DNA of 64,000 bases from Dyella nitratireducens (GTDB lineage: Bacteria; Pseudomonadota; Gammaproteobacteria; Xanthomonadales; Rhodanobacteraceae), in the NCBI RefSeq assembly GCF_014642835.1, contig NZ_BMJA01000002.1, positions 347,713 to 411,712 on the forward strand, written 5' to 3'. Under the pieces are notes generated by a model. The model saw only the letters and a program-made list of their open reading frames with translations. It ran no database searches and was not told where the DNA came from. Position 1 is the stretch's first letter. Every line of letters begins with the position of its first letter. The position numbers and the translations under genes were made by a program. This document shows, piece after piece, positions 27,306-37,083 of this stretch.

Positions 27306-28691
27306 ATGAACCTGCAAGCCCTCGCCGATCTTTCCAGCCAATGGCCCGACCTGCGCCTGCTCACCGAGCCCGGCGACCTGGAGCACTACGGCCGCGACTG
27401 GACTCGGCGCTGGACTCCGTCCCCGCTAGCCATTGCCCTTCCTGCTTCGATCGACGAGGTGCAGGGGATCATGCGTTGGGCCAACCAGCACAAGGTGGCG
27501 ATCGTGCCCTCCGGCGGCCGCACAGGCCTCTCCGGCGGCGCCGTGGCAGCCAACGGCGAGCTGGTACTTAGCTTGGCCCGCATGAACCGGGTACTGGGTT
27601 TCGACGCGGTCGATCGTACGCTGACCGTGCAGCCCGGTATTGCTTTGGAGGCCGTGCATACGGCGGCGCGCGAGCATGGCTTGATCTATCCGGTGGATTT
27701 CGCGGCGCGCGGTTCTTGTTCCATCGGCGGCAATATCGCTACCAATGCCGGCGGCATCCGCGTGATCCGCTATGGCAATACGCGTGAGTGGATCGCGGGC
27801 CTCAAGGTGGTGGCCGGCAACGGCGAGTTGCTCGATCTCAATCGCGGTTTGATCAAAAACTCCAGTGGTTATGACTTGCGGCAATTAATGATCGGCTCGG
27901 AAGGTACGCTAGGCATCGTGGTTGAGGCCACATTACGCCTCACCGATCCACCGCCGGCTTCGCAGGTGATGTTGCTGGCGCTGCCGGACATGGATGCGCT
28001 GATGCAGGTATTTGCACTGTTTCGCGAGCGATTGTCGCTGCAAGCATTCGAGTTCTTTACCGATGTCGCACTCAAGCACGTATTGGCGCATGGCGCACAG
28101 CGCGCGATCGATGGCGATTATCCGTATTACGTGGTCACCGAATTCGATACCGTGGACGAGCGCGCGCAGGAAACGGCGCTAGCTACATTCGAACAAGGCG
28201 TGGAGCAGGGATTGATTGCCGATGGCGTGATGGCGCAAAGCGATGCGCAGGCCGCTGCATTGTGGCGCTTGCGTGAAGGCATTACGGAAAGCCTCGCTGC
28301 ACACAAGCCTTACAAGAACGATATTTCCGTGCGCATCGGTGCTGTGCAGGGTTTTCTGCAAGAGATTCAAGCACTGCTCACGCGGGAATACCCGCATATG
28401 GAAGTGGTGTGGTTTGGACATATCGGTGACGGCAATCTGCACATCAATGTGTTGAAGCCCGGGACGCTGTCGGATGCGGAGTTCATTGCGCAATGCGAGC
28501 ACGTCACCAAGCTGTTGGCGGAGACCTTGCAGCGGCATGCTGGAAGCATTTCCGCGGAGCACGGTATTGGGCTGGTGAAGCGGGCATACCTCGAAAGCAC
28601 CCGCAGCACCGCTGAGATTGCCTTGATGCGCGGGGTGAAAGCGGTGTTCGATCCGAACGGAATACTCAATCCTGGCAAGTTGTTTGCCTGA
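27306..28691 (+). CDS. FAD-binding D-2-hydroxyacid dehydrogenase, probably D-2-hydroxyglutarate dehydrogenase
   Basis: A 461-residue flavoprotein of the GlcD/D2HGDH/D-lactate dehydrogenase family. The PCMH FAD domain shows VPSGGRTGLSGGAV, IGGNIATNAGGIRVIRYGNTR and SSGYDLRQLMIGSEGTLGIV. The C-terminal substrate domain ends with FGHIGDGNLHINV and ISAEHGIGLVKR. Members oxidise D-2-hydroxyglutarate, D-lactate or glycolate and feed electrons to the membrane chain. Its position back to back with serA, whose side activity makes D-2-hydroxyglutarate, favours the first substrate; that is inference from context. The start is ATG 27306 with GGAG upstream; a GTG at 27258 would add a non-conserved extension. 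Confidence 0.88.
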   Translation: MNLQALADLSSQWPDLRLLTEPGDLEHYGRDWTRRWTPSPLAIALPASIDEVQGIMRWANQHKVAIVPSGGRTGLSGGAVAANGELVLSLARMNRVLGFDAVDRTLTVQPGIALEAVHTAAREHGLIYPVDFAARGSCSIGGNIATNAGGIRVIRYGNTREWIAGLKVVAGNGELLDLNRGLIKNSSGYDLRQLMIGSEGTLGIVVEATLRLTDPPPASQVMLLALPDMDALMQVFALFRERLSLQAFEFFTDVALKHVLAHGAQRAIDGDYPYYVVTEFDTVDERAQETALATFEQGVEQGLIADGVMAQSDAQAAALWRLREGITESLAAHKPYKNDISVRIGAVQGFLQEIQALLTREYPHMEVVWFGHIGDGNLHINVLKPGTLSDAEFIAQCEHVTKLLAETLQRHAGSISAEHGIGLVKRAYLESTRSTAEIALMRGVKAVFDPNGILNPGKLFA

Positions 28692-28717
28692 GCTTGAGTT
28701 TGACTCCTGTCCCTTGA

Positions 28718-29837
<1,120 letters not shown>

Positions 29838-29846
29838 GGTGGCGCG

Positions 29847-30485
29847 TTACGTGGGCAGTTGCTTCGTCCCAAAAATCTTGTCCCCCGCATCACCCAACCC
29901 TGGCAGGATGTAGCCATGCTCATTGAGCCGCTCATCGATCGCCGCGGTATAGATCTCGATATCCGGATGCGTTGCTTCGATCCGCTTCAACCCTTCCGGC
30001 GCCGCCACCAGGAATAGCCCCTTGATGCGCTTGCAACCGGCCGCCTTGAGCATCTCCACGGTCGCTACCAGCGTACCTGCCGTGGCCAGCATCGGGTCGA
30101 CGATCAGCGCAATGCGTTCGTCCATGCGGCCGGTAAGTTTTTCGTAATAGGCGATCGGCTGCAGCGTCTGCTCGTCACGTTGCAGTCCCACCACGCCCAC
30201 CTTCGCTGACGGGATCAGTTCCAGCACGCCTGGCAGCATGCCAAGACCCGCGCGCAGGATCGGGACGATGGTGATCTTCTTTCCCTTGATCTGCTCCACG
30301 CGCACGGGGCCGGCCCAGCCCTCGATCTGCGCTTCGGCCGTTTCCAGGTCCTTGGTGGCTTCGTAGGTGAGCAGCGAGGCAACTTCGGCGGCCAGTTCGC
30401 GAAATTCCTTGGTGCTGATACCGGCGCGGCGCATCAGGCCGAGTTTGTGCTGGATGAGCGGGTGGCGGACTTCAACGATCTTCAT
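29847..30485 (-). CDS. upp: Uracil phosphoribosyltransferase
   Basis: Upp salvages uracil by joining it to PRPP to make UMP. The 212-residue enzyme is near the E. coli length (208). The PRPP loop [11 protein letters not shown], the flexible RAGLGMLPG segment and the C-terminal uracil-binding [13 protein letters not shown] are intact. The frame is open to 30545, but [16 protein letters not shown] at 30485 is the conserved start. It is preceded by the psiF terminator, so it has its own promoter in the short gap. It converges on proline iminopeptidase. Confidence 0.97.
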   Translation of the reverse strand: MKIVEVRHPLIQHKLGLMRRAGISTKEFRELAAEVASLLTYEATKDLETAEAQIEGWAGPVRVEQIKGKKITIVPILRAGLGMLPGVLELIPSAKVGVVGLQRDEQTLQPIAYYEKLTGRMDERIALIVDPMLATAGTLVATVEMLKAAGCKRIKGLFLVAAPEGLKRIEATHPDIEIYTAAIDERLNEHGYILPGLGDAGDKIFGTKQLPT

Positions 30486-30530
30486 GGCGGCTATGCAGAA
30501 GAGGATGGCGGCAAGCATAGCCGGAAACGA

Positions 30531-30558
30531 AAAAGCGCCGCCCATGGGCGGCGCTTTG
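30531..30558 (-). terminator. Rho-independent terminator after psiF
   Basis: AAAGCGCCGCC and GGCGGCGCTTT form a perfect inverted repeat around CATG. On the minus strand it is followed by TTTTTC and lies 33 bases past the psiF stop. The symmetric A and T tails mean it could act in both directions. Confidence 0.85.
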
Positions 30559-30590
30559 AACTTCAGTGAGTCCCTGACGAGGTCAGCGCA

Positions 30591-30908
30591 TCAGTGTGCC
30601 TTCATGCAGGCGCTGACAGCACTCTTGTAGTCAGCTCCTTTCTTGCCCGCGTTCTGCTTGGAGCATGCGGACATGCGTTCCTGCGGGGTCATCTTGGCGG
30701 GTGCGGCGGCGGCTGTGGAGTCGCCTTTCATGCAGGTGCTGACGGCACTCTTGTAGTCGGCGCCAGTCTTGCCTTTGGCGGCGTGGCTGCAATCGGCCAT
30801 TTTCTGCTGCGACGAGGTGAGGGGTTTGCTTTGCGGTGCGGCGGCGAAGGCGGCGCTGGCAAAGACCAGAGCAGCACTCGCGACAAGCAGGTTAAGACGC
30901 ATGGACAT
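30591..30908 (-). CDS. psiF: PsiF-family secreted protein with two PsiF repeats
   Basis: A 105-residue exported protein: signal peptide MSMRLNLLVASAALVFASAA cut near FAAAP, then two copies of the PsiF repeat (LTSSQQKMADCSHAAKGKTG.. and MTPQERMSACSKQNAGKKG..). Each repeat ends GADYKSAVSxCMK and carries two cysteines, so disulphide bonds are likely. E. coli PsiF is induced by phosphate starvation but has no known activity. AGGAGG precedes the ATG at 30908. No Pho box is apparent in the 100 bases upstream. Confidence 0.9.
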   Translation of the reverse strand: MSMRLNLLVASAALVFASAAFAAAPQSKPLTSSQQKMADCSHAAKGKTGADYKSAVSTCMKGDSTAAAAPAKMTPQERMSACSKQNAGKKGADYKSAVSACMKAH

Positions 30909-31011
30909 GATGCTTCCTCCTGAAGTTATGACCGGTGGCGGTACCGGCCGGGGCAGTCTATGCCTTGTGAGGAAGCAGGGGAACGGGGAGCGCCAACATT
31001 TCGCGGACTTC

Positions 31012-31084
31012 GTAGGTTGGGGTGTAAACCCCAACATTGCCATGCACGTGTGCACCCAATGTTGGGGTTTGCACCCCAACCTAC
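31012..31084. repeat. GTAGGTTGGGG palindromic repeat, copy d
   Basis: Arms GTAGGTTGGGGTGTAAACC (one base variant) and GGTTTGCACCCCAACCTAC lie between the psiF promoter region and the 3' end of the aminotransferase gene. Neither flanking gene takes its stop codon from this copy. Confidence 0.9.
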
Positions 31085-31100
31085 GATTAGGGCGAAGGCA

Positions 31101-32597
31101 TCAAGCCGCCTGCGCCTCGCTCTTGCGCGGGCCTTCCAGCAACGCATGCCGCACGTGCGCAATCACCATATCCACTTCCGCGCCGGTGATCTTGAAGTGC
31201 GGAGTGAAGCGCAGCGAATTGGCGCCGCCATGGATCACGCCGATGCCACGCTCGCGCAGGTATTCCTCGGTGGAGCCTGCGCCGTAGCATTTGAATTGCG
31301 GCGCCAGCTCACAGGAGAACAACAAGCCCGTGCCCTGTACCTTGGTAATCAGGCCGCCCAGTTCGTCCTTCAGCACATTGAGCTTGTCGACGAATTCCTT
31401 GCCGCGCGCGCTGATGTTCGCGCGCACCTCGTCGGTGAGCTGGTCCAACGTAGCGAGCGCCACGTCCAGCGCACGCGGGTTGGCGGTCATGGTGTTGCCA
31501 TAGATACCCTTGCGATACAGGCCGGCGACGCGGTCGGTTACGGCGAGCACTGAGAGCGGATACTGGCCGGCGTTAAGCGCCTTGGAGAAGGTTTCCATGT
31601 CCGGCGGCGCCAACTTTTCGAAGCCGGGGTAATCAATGATCGACAGCACGCCATGCGCACGCAGGCCAGCCTGGATCGAATCGACCAGCAGCAGCGAGCC
31701 GTGCGATTCGGTCAACTCACGCGCCGCTTGGTAGAACGCAGGCGTCACCGAACGACCCGGATCGCCTTCGCCCATCACCGGTTCCAGGAACATCGCCTCG
31801 ATAAACCAGCCATGCTTGTCCGCATCGGCGAACACAGCCTCCAACTGCGCGGTGTCGTAAGGCGACACGGTGAGCAGTGTGTCTTCGTGGCGATAGCTCG
31901 CCAGGTGCTGCACATACGTGCGGCGCGAGGAATCCGAATACAGCGCCGGTTTATCGGTGCGGCCGTGGAACGCACCCTTCACGGCGATACGCTTGATCGT
32001 GCGCCCCGCATAGCGTGCACCCGGATCAGTCATCAGCTTGGCGTTCACGTCGGCAATGCGGCAAGCCAAGCCCACCGATTCCGAGCCGGAATTCAGGCAC
32101 AGGTAGCGCGTATACGGATTGTTGCCGCGATGACGGCCCAACTCGCGCTTCATCGCCTGCGCAAAACGCATCTGCGAAATGCTCGGCGTCATCACATTGG
32201 CCATCACTTGCGGACGCGCCAGCGCGGCATCGATGGCAACGTTGTTGTGACCGAAACCCAACATGCCGTAGCCGCCGTTGTCGTGCACCACGGCACCTTT
32301 CAGCGTGACGACCCATGGACCGCGTGCGGCAGCCGGCAGGTACGGATTGATGGCATCGTCCGGATAGAAATTCACCAAGTCGTGCTGTGCCCGCGTCAGT
32401 TGCTCGGCTTCGTCCAGCTTCAGGAAATCGCTGAGCTCCGCACGCAATTCGCGATGGCGTGCGACGGCGTCGGCGATGGCCTGCGTCAATGGCGGGTCCA
32501 GCGCAGCCATGCGCTCGATGGTGGCGTCGTCCAGGCCAGTGGTCCGCGGCTTGCCGCCAAATTCGCGCAATTCGCGCAGCTGATCGATGACACCCAT
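31101..32597 (-). CDS. Class III PLP-dependent aminotransferase of unknown specificity
   Basis: A 498-residue fold-type I aminotransferase of class III (the ornithine/4-aminobutyrate/lysine group). Motifs include LNSGSESVGLACRIA for cofactor binding, the HGRTDKPALYSDSSRR segment, the aspartate in LLVDSIQAGLRAHG and the probable PLP lysine in METFSKALNAGQYP. An N-terminal extension of about 90 residues precedes the usual core. The frame is open to 32783, but MGVIDQLRELREF at 32597 has GAGGAGAG upstream and starts the conserved protein. It is isolated, so the pathway cannot be named; amino acid or polyamine metabolism is likely. Confidence 0.85.
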   Translation of the reverse strand: MGVIDQLRELREFGGKPRTTGLDDATIERMAALDPPLTQAIADAVARHRELRAELSDFLKLDEAEQLTRAQHDLVNFYPDDAINPYLPAAARGPWVVTLKGAVVHDNGGYGMLGFGHNNVAIDAALARPQVMANVMTPSISQMRFAQAMKRELGRHRGNNPYTRYLCLNSGSESVGLACRIADVNAKLMTDPGARYAGRTIKRIAVKGAFHGRTDKPALYSDSSRRTYVQHLASYRHEDTLLTVSPYDTAQLEAVFADADKHGWFIEAMFLEPVMGEGDPGRSVTPAFYQAARELTESHGSLLLVDSIQAGLRAHGVLSIIDYPGFEKLAPPDMETFSKALNAGQYPLSVLAVTDRVAGLYRKGIYGNTMTANPRALDVALATLDQLTDEVRANISARGKEFVDKLNVLKDELGGLITKVQGTGLLFSCELAPQFKCYGAGSTEEYLRERGIGVIHGGANSLRFTPHFKITGAEVDMVIAHVRHALLEGPRKSEAQAA

Positions 32598-32871
32598 GAC
32601 TACTCTCCTCGAATCTGACAGCGCCTCGCGCCCAACGCGAAGCAGGCCGGCAGGTTGTTTTTTCGTGCGGTGAAGGGTGAAAACCCGGGGCGATGCGCCC
32701 GCTCGCACTGCGCCGCGTATGGGGAAACCGCGCGCGTTTCGTGCATCAGGATAACCGCTGGGAAAGGCCGGCGGTACCCCCAAAGATGACGGCTGTCATG
32801 TCCAATCGCTGACGTGGACAACTGCAGAAATAGGCTTGCCTTCCCTACGCTGCAGTGCAAGGAGGACGATC

Positions 32872-33786
32872 ATGCATACCCAAACCGACGTAGTAGCCCG
32901 TCTCTGCGGGGTTGTGAAACGTTACGGTCATCTGACAGCGCTTGATGGCGTCGATCTTGTGTTGCAGCGCGGCGAACTGTTGGCGGTGCTGGGACCCAAC
33001 GGCGCCGGCAAAAGCACGAGTATCAGCTTGCTGCTCGGCCTGATACGCCCGGATGGCGGCCAGGCGGAATTGTTCGGCATGGATCCGCAACAGATCGATG
33101 CGCGTCGCCGCATCGGCGTCATGCTGCAATCGGCCGTGCTGCCGCCCACACTGCACGTCGGCGAGCTGCTGCGGCTGGTGGCCAGCTACTACCCGCATCC
33201 GCGTCCGCTCAAAGAGAGCACGGGGCTCGCCGGTATCGACGATCTGCTGAATCGCCCTTACGGCAGGCTGTCGGGCGGCCAGCAGCGCCGCGTGCAGTTC
33301 GCACTTGCCTTGTGCGGTCGGCCCGAGTTGGTGTTTCTGGACGAACCCACCGTGGGCATGGATATCGATGCGCGCCGCAAGCTGTGGAGCGCGATGCGCA
33401 ATCTGGTTGCCGAAGGTTGCTCGGTGGTACTGACCACGCACTATCTGGAAGAGGCTGAAGCACTGGCGCAACGCGTGGTGGTGATGGCGAAGGGGCGCGT
33501 GTTAAGCGAGGGCAGCGTCGATGCGCTGCGCGCACAAGTACCGCTCGCGCGTATCCGCTGCGCTACCGATCTCGATGTTGAGGCGGTGTCGGCATGGCCC
33601 TTGGTCAATGCTGCCCAGCGTGAGGGTGGCCGTTTGCTCATCCTTACCAGTGAACCGGAAAACGTCTTGCGCCGTTTGCTCGACGCCGATGCTTCGCTCA
33701 GTGCGCTGGAAGTACAGCGCGCAGGCTTGGCCGAGGCGTTTACCGAATTGACGCGCGAAGAAGACGAACAACAGGAGGCTGCGTGA
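32872..33786 (+). CDS. ABC transporter ATP-binding protein (ABC-2/drug or lipid exporter type)
   Basis: The 304-residue ATPase drives an ABC-2 exporter with the permease encoded next. Walker A (GPNGAGKST), Q loop (LQSAVLPP), signature (LSGGQ), Walker B (LVFLDEP) and the H-loop histidine (TTHYLEE) are all present. The C-terminal ~75 residues form the variable regulatory tail common in CcmA-like exporter ATPases. AAGGAGGACG precedes the ATG. Its TGA overlaps the permease ATG. A two-component pair follows, so the four genes are likely one operon sensing and exporting something harmful. The substrate is unknown. Confidence 0.93.
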   Translation: MHTQTDVVARLCGVVKRYGHLTALDGVDLVLQRGELLAVLGPNGAGKSTSISLLLGLIRPDGGQAELFGMDPQQIDARRRIGVMLQSAVLPPTLHVGELLRLVASYYPHPRPLKESTGLAGIDDLLNRPYGRLSGGQQRRVQFALALCGRPELVFLDEPTVGMDIDARRKLWSAMRNLVAEGCSVVLTTHYLEEAEALAQRVVVMAKGRVLSEGSVDALRAQVPLARIRCATDLDVEAVSAWPLVNAAQREGGRLLILTSEPENVLRRLLDADASLSALEVQRAGLAEAFTELTREEDEQQEAA

Positions 33787-34583
33787 TGAACAGCGTATCG
33801 ATTCCTGCCGTATCCGCGGCGCCGTCCATCACCGGCATGAGCACGCGGCGTGTCATCGGCGCCTATCTTGCTGAAGCACGCAGCGAATGCCTGCGCTACA
33901 TGCGCGCACCGGCCTTCATGCTGCCGATCATGTTGCTTCCCACCATGTTCTATTTGTTGTTCGGCGTCGTGATGAACGGCTCTGCAGGTGCGGATACCGC
34001 TCGTTATTTGTTGGTGAGCTATGGCGTGTTCGGTGTGATGAGTCCGGGCCTGTTCGGTTTCGGTGTGTCGTTGGCACTGGAGCGCGATGGCGGTCTGCTT
34101 ACCTACAAGCGCGCCTTGCCGATGCCGCCTGGTGCATATCTGCTCGGCAAGATGTTGATGGCGATGGTGGCAGCCGGGGTCGTCATCCTGCTGCTGTTGA
34201 CGATGGCATTGACGCTTGGCCATGTCGTGCTGTCCTGGCAGCAGGCCGGCTTGTTGCTGCTGACCGGCGTGCTGGGCGTATTGCCATTCTGCGCACTGGG
34301 CATGCTGATCGGCACCTTGATCAAAGGGCAGGGCGCGCCGGGCATGCTCAACATGGTCTACCTGCCAATGTCGTTTCTGTCGGGCTTGTGGATCCCGATG
34401 AGCATGTTGCCGAAAGCGTTGCAGCAGATCGCACCCATCTGGCCCAGTTACCACCTGCATCAACTTGGACTGGCTGCGTTGGGGCTGCAGCATGGTGGCG
34501 TTATCCAGCACTTCGGCGTACTTGCGGGTTTTGCGGCGGTATTCTTGATCATCGCGGCGCGCAGGCTGCGCCGCTACGGTTGA
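33786..34583 (+). CDS. ABC-2 type permease
   Basis: A 265-residue integral membrane protein with six hydrophobic helices and the ABC-2 permease pattern. A short N-terminal cytoplasmic segment (ARSECLRYMRAPAF) precedes helix 1, and the conserved MVYLPMSFLSGLWIPMSMLP lies between helices 5 and 6. The ATG at 33786 overlaps the stop of the ATPase gene (ATGA), indicating coupled translation. Together they would form an exporter for a drug, lipid or polysaccharide. Confidence 0.92.
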   Translation: MNSVSIPAVSAAPSITGMSTRRVIGAYLAEARSECLRYMRAPAFMLPIMLLPTMFYLLFGVVMNGSAGADTARYLLVSYGVFGVMSPGLFGFGVSLALERDGGLLTYKRALPMPPGAYLLGKMLMAMVAAGVVILLLLTMALTLGHVVLSWQQAGLLLLTGVLGVLPFCALGMLIGTLIKGQGAPGMLNMVYLPMSFLSGLWIPMSMLPKALQQIAPIWPSYHLHQLGLAALGLQHGGVIQHFGVLAGFAAVFLIIAARRLRRYG

Positions 34584-34627
34584 AGTAGGATGTCAGCCGA
34601 GAGGGATACGGCGTGGGGAGCGCGGCC

Positions 34628-35818
34628 ATGAACATTACGACAGTCATGCGTACCTGGTTGGCGGCCGCGCCGGACTCAAGCGCGGCGGATGAGTTGCGGC
34701 AAGGCAAGGCGCCATGGGCTGTTCATTTGCTGTGGTCGACCTGGATTTTCATCACGCCGTTGCTCGATACCCAGGGTTATACGCTCAGCTGGTTCCTGTT
34801 TACGCTGGGTACGTATCCAATCTTCATAGCGGTGTATCTCAAGGCGCATTACGCTTCCTGCCGTCACATGCATTTCTACGGATTTGCCGTGGGCAGCCTC
34901 TGTCTGCTTACGCTGCCGTGGTATTCAAGCGGCCTCAGCTATTTCTTTTTCGCCTGCACGATGTTCATGAAATGGCGGGCGAGCTTTCGTGCGCGAGTTG
35001 GCCTGTTGCTGCTGATAAATGCGCTTTATATCGCCCTGGCGTGGCGGGCGGGTTATCCATGGGCGATGTTGATTTCCATGCCTACGATGGCTTTCATCAT
35101 ATGCGCCGTGATAGTTGTCGAGATCAAGAGCAGGGAGCGTGATGCGGCGCTGCGCTTGTCGCAAGAAGAGGTGCGCCGTTTGGCTGCGACGGCCGAGCGT
35201 GAGCGTATCGGCCGTGACTTGCATGATTTATTGGGACACACCTTGTCCTTGATCACCTTGAAGCTGGAGCTGTCACGCAAACTGTTCGACCGCGATAGCG
35301 CCGCTGCGCGGCGGGAGTTGGAAGAAGCCGAACGCGTCGCTCGTCATGCCTTGGCGGAAGTGCGCGCCGCCGTAACCGGCATCCGCTCGACGGATCTTGC
35401 TGCAGAACTTGCTTCAGCACGATTGCTGCTGGAATCGTCCGCCGTGCATCTAGACTACGGCGTTCTGCCCGATTCGCTGCCGCAGGATGTCGAGCGTATG
35501 CTCGCCCTGGTCATTCGCGAAGCGATGACCAATATCCATCGCCACGCAGACGCCACCGAGGCCTGTGTCCGTTTTACCCGTGCGGCAGATAGGCTGGACA
35601 TGCAGATCAATGACAATGGAAAAGGCGGACTCGTTGCCCATGGCAATGGCATGAGCGGCATGTGCGAGCGGATATGCGCCATCGGTGGCAGCTTGCAGGT
35701 CGATTCGCCGCCACGCCGCGGCACGCGCTTGCTGATCAGCGTGCCGTTGCAGATGCAGAAAGGGCAAGTTCTGTCCGAGACGATCTCCCAAGACAATCTT
35801 GCCGGACGGGCAGCATGA
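34628..35818 (+). CDS. DesK/NarX-type sensor histidine kinase
   Basis: The 396-residue kinase has five or so transmembrane helices in its first 165 residues and very little external sequence. The cytoplasmic HisKA_3 domain has the phospho-histidine in RIGRDLHDLLGHTLSLI, and a degenerate HATPase domain shows REAMTNIHRHADATE and DNGKGG. Membrane-embedded sensors of this form (DesK, LiaS, drug-sensing kinases) detect bilayer state or membrane-active compounds. Its location after an ABC exporter fits that. ATG 34628 is preceded by GGGAG; its end overlaps the next start as ATGA. Confidence 0.9.
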   Translation: MNITTVMRTWLAAAPDSSAADELRQGKAPWAVHLLWSTWIFITPLLDTQGYTLSWFLFTLGTYPIFIAVYLKAHYASCRHMHFYGFAVGSLCLLTLPWYSSGLSYFFFACTMFMKWRASFRARVGLLLLINALYIALAWRAGYPWAMLISMPTMAFIICAVIVVEIKSRERDAALRLSQEEVRRLAATAERERIGRDLHDLLGHTLSLITLKLELSRKLFDRDSAAARRELEEAERVARHALAEVRAAVTGIRSTDLAAELASARLLLESSAVHLDYGVLPDSLPQDVERMLALVIREAMTNIHRHADATEACVRFTRAADRLDMQINDNGKGGLVAHGNGMSGMCERICAIGGSLQVDSPPRRGTRLLISVPLQMQKGQVLSETISQDNLAGRAA

Positions 35819-36417
35819 TCCGTGTATTGCTGGCTGAAGATCAGGCCATGGTACGAGGTGCGCTGTCGGCGCTGCTGAATCTCGAGTCGGATATCGAAGT
35901 GCTCGGTTCCGCATCCGACGGTGAAATGGCCTGGCGTGAAGTGCAGCGATTGAAGCCGGATGTGCTGGTGACCGATATCGAAATGCCGGGCCTTACCGGC
36001 TTGGAGCTGGCGCAGCGCATTCATCGCCAGGAGCTGCCGGTGAAGTGCATCATCGTGACAACATTTGCGCGCCCAGGATTTCTTCGCCGTGCGTTGGATG
36101 CGGGCGTATCGGGTTACTTGCTGAAGGATGCGCCGGCTGAAAATCTTGCTGAAGCCTTGCGCATGGTGCATCGCGGTGGTCGTTCGATCGATCCACAGCT
36201 TGCGCTGGAAGCATGGTCGGAAGCGGACCCCTTGAATGATCGCGAGCGGCAGGTGTTGCGCCTTGCCGGAGAAGGGCAATCTGCAACTGACATCGCCGCC
36301 AAGCTCAATCTATCGCATGGCACGGTGCGTAATTATCTTTCCGAGGCGATCGGCAAGTTGGGTGCGGCCAATCGTATTGAGGCGTATCGGTTGGCGCGGC
36401 AGAAAGGGTGGCTTTGA
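35815..36417 (+). CDS. DesR/NarL-type response regulator
   Basis: A 200-residue regulator with receiver and LuxR-type helix-turn-helix domains. The phospho-acceptor aspartate is in VLVTDIEMPG, the switch threonine in IVTTFARPG and the lysine in GYLLKDAPA. The DNA-binding domain shows LNDRERQVLRLAGEGQSATDIA and LSHGTVRNYLSEAIGKLG. ATG 35815 overlaps the kinase stop codon. It probably controls the ABC exporter operon that it closes, as in other exporter-linked DesKR-like systems. Confidence 0.93.
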   Translation: MIRVLLAEDQAMVRGALSALLNLESDIEVLGSASDGEMAWREVQRLKPDVLVTDIEMPGLTGLELAQRIHRQELPVKCIIVTTFARPGFLRRALDAGVSGYLLKDAPAENLAEALRMVHRGGRSIDPQLALEAWSEADPLNDRERQVLRLAGEGQSATDIAAKLNLSHGTVRNYLSEAIGKLGAANRIEAYRLARQKGWL

Positions 36418-36599
36418 TACGGGTATGTGATTAATAAAATCGTCATATGGCTTAGGAAATTTTCTTAGTTAAAAAATGCTTGCATTAAAAATAAAGCTCA
36501 CGTAATGTTCGCGTCCTTCGCCAGCGTTGGCGAATTTATTCGAGGGTTTGCCATGCTTTATCACGTCGCCCAATTCGGTTTGCCGTCGCGAAATAACCG
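36418..36599. other. AT-rich spacer after the response regulator
   Basis: About 180 bases with no protein gene. The first 70 are much richer in A and T than the surroundings (36424-36490), which suits a promoter region for the structured RNA that follows. No specific site is called with confidence. Confidence 0.5.
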
Positions 36600-36744
36600 C
36601 GATGCGCTGCCGTGCGTGCGCGGTGGACGGCATGCCCCGATGATTTTCACTCATTGACCGATTCTCTCGCGGAGATCGGTCACCCCGATCTCCCGAGGCA
36701 ACGCGAACGCCCTCGGGTTCCACACCCGGGGGCGTTTTGTTTTT
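36600..36744 (+). ncRNA. Candidate small RNA with three hairpins and a strong terminator
   Basis: Three stable hairpins follow each other: TGCCGT/ACGGCA (36608-36632), GACCGAT..ATCGGTC (36656-36681), and a 13-bp terminator AACGCCCTCGGGT/ACCCGGGGGCGTT (36706-36736) followed by TTGTTTTT. The strand GGAGATCGG can alternatively pair with CCGATCTCC (36671-36693), so two folds are possible. No protein frame is supported. It could be an independent small RNA or the 3' end of the DesKR operon; the AT-rich region before it favours the former. Confidence 0.45.
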
Positions 36745-36812
36745 GGCGTTTGCAGGGATGGTCATGCGAAAACTCACTATGAAACCGATCTATAGACGTT
36801 TTCTTTCGCTCT

Positions 36813-36890
36813 GAAGCACCCGGTGCGGGTCCGCGCCGAGGGAAAGGGCGCGGCTGCAACAGGCGCATGTGCGCTGCACCAGGGTGCTTC
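36813..36890 (+). ncRNA. Three-way-junction structured RNA element
   Basis: GAAGCACCCGGTGC (36813-36826) pairs with GCACCAGGGTGCTTC (36876-36890), 14 base pairs with a one-base bulge. Inside it are a 7-bp hairpin CCGCGCC/GGCGCGG (36831-36853), a small CTG/CAG loop and GCGC-ATGT-GCGC (36863-36874). It begins the run of RNA structures that leads to tRNA-like genes, slipin and rtcB. I do not recognise the family. It could be a processed non-coding RNA or part of a longer leader. An inverted-repeat element is the alternative. Confidence 0.5.
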
Positions 36891-36950
36891 GGTGCGGGCA
36901 ACAGGTAAATCGGGTTTCATCTATTCGGGCCCTTTGTGCCCACACGCATT

Positions 36951-36968
36951 GCCGATTGGAAACAGTCG
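36951..36968 (+). other. GAAA-tetraloop hairpin
   Basis: CCGATTG and CAGTCGG pair around a GAAA loop, a typical stable RNA hairpin within the non-coding stretch. The surrounding 36905-37083 bases show several shorter pairings but no tRNA fold and no protein frame. Confidence 0.4.
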
Positions 36969-37083
36969 GTAATACGCAGCATCAAAACGGCAGGTTTCAG
37001 CGGCAAGGGTTCAAAAAGCCCATCCGGTGCGCGGGGCTTTGCCTCGAGCGTATGCCGAAGCTTGTACGCCGGTGTTGCGATAG

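Noticed and set aside
30926-31162. Short frames containing VGWGANPN or RLGCKPQH near palindromic repeats
   Set aside because: These peptides are translations of the repeat arms in different frames and appear wherever the repeat occurs. Only the minus-strand membrane protein at 59453 is likely to use one.
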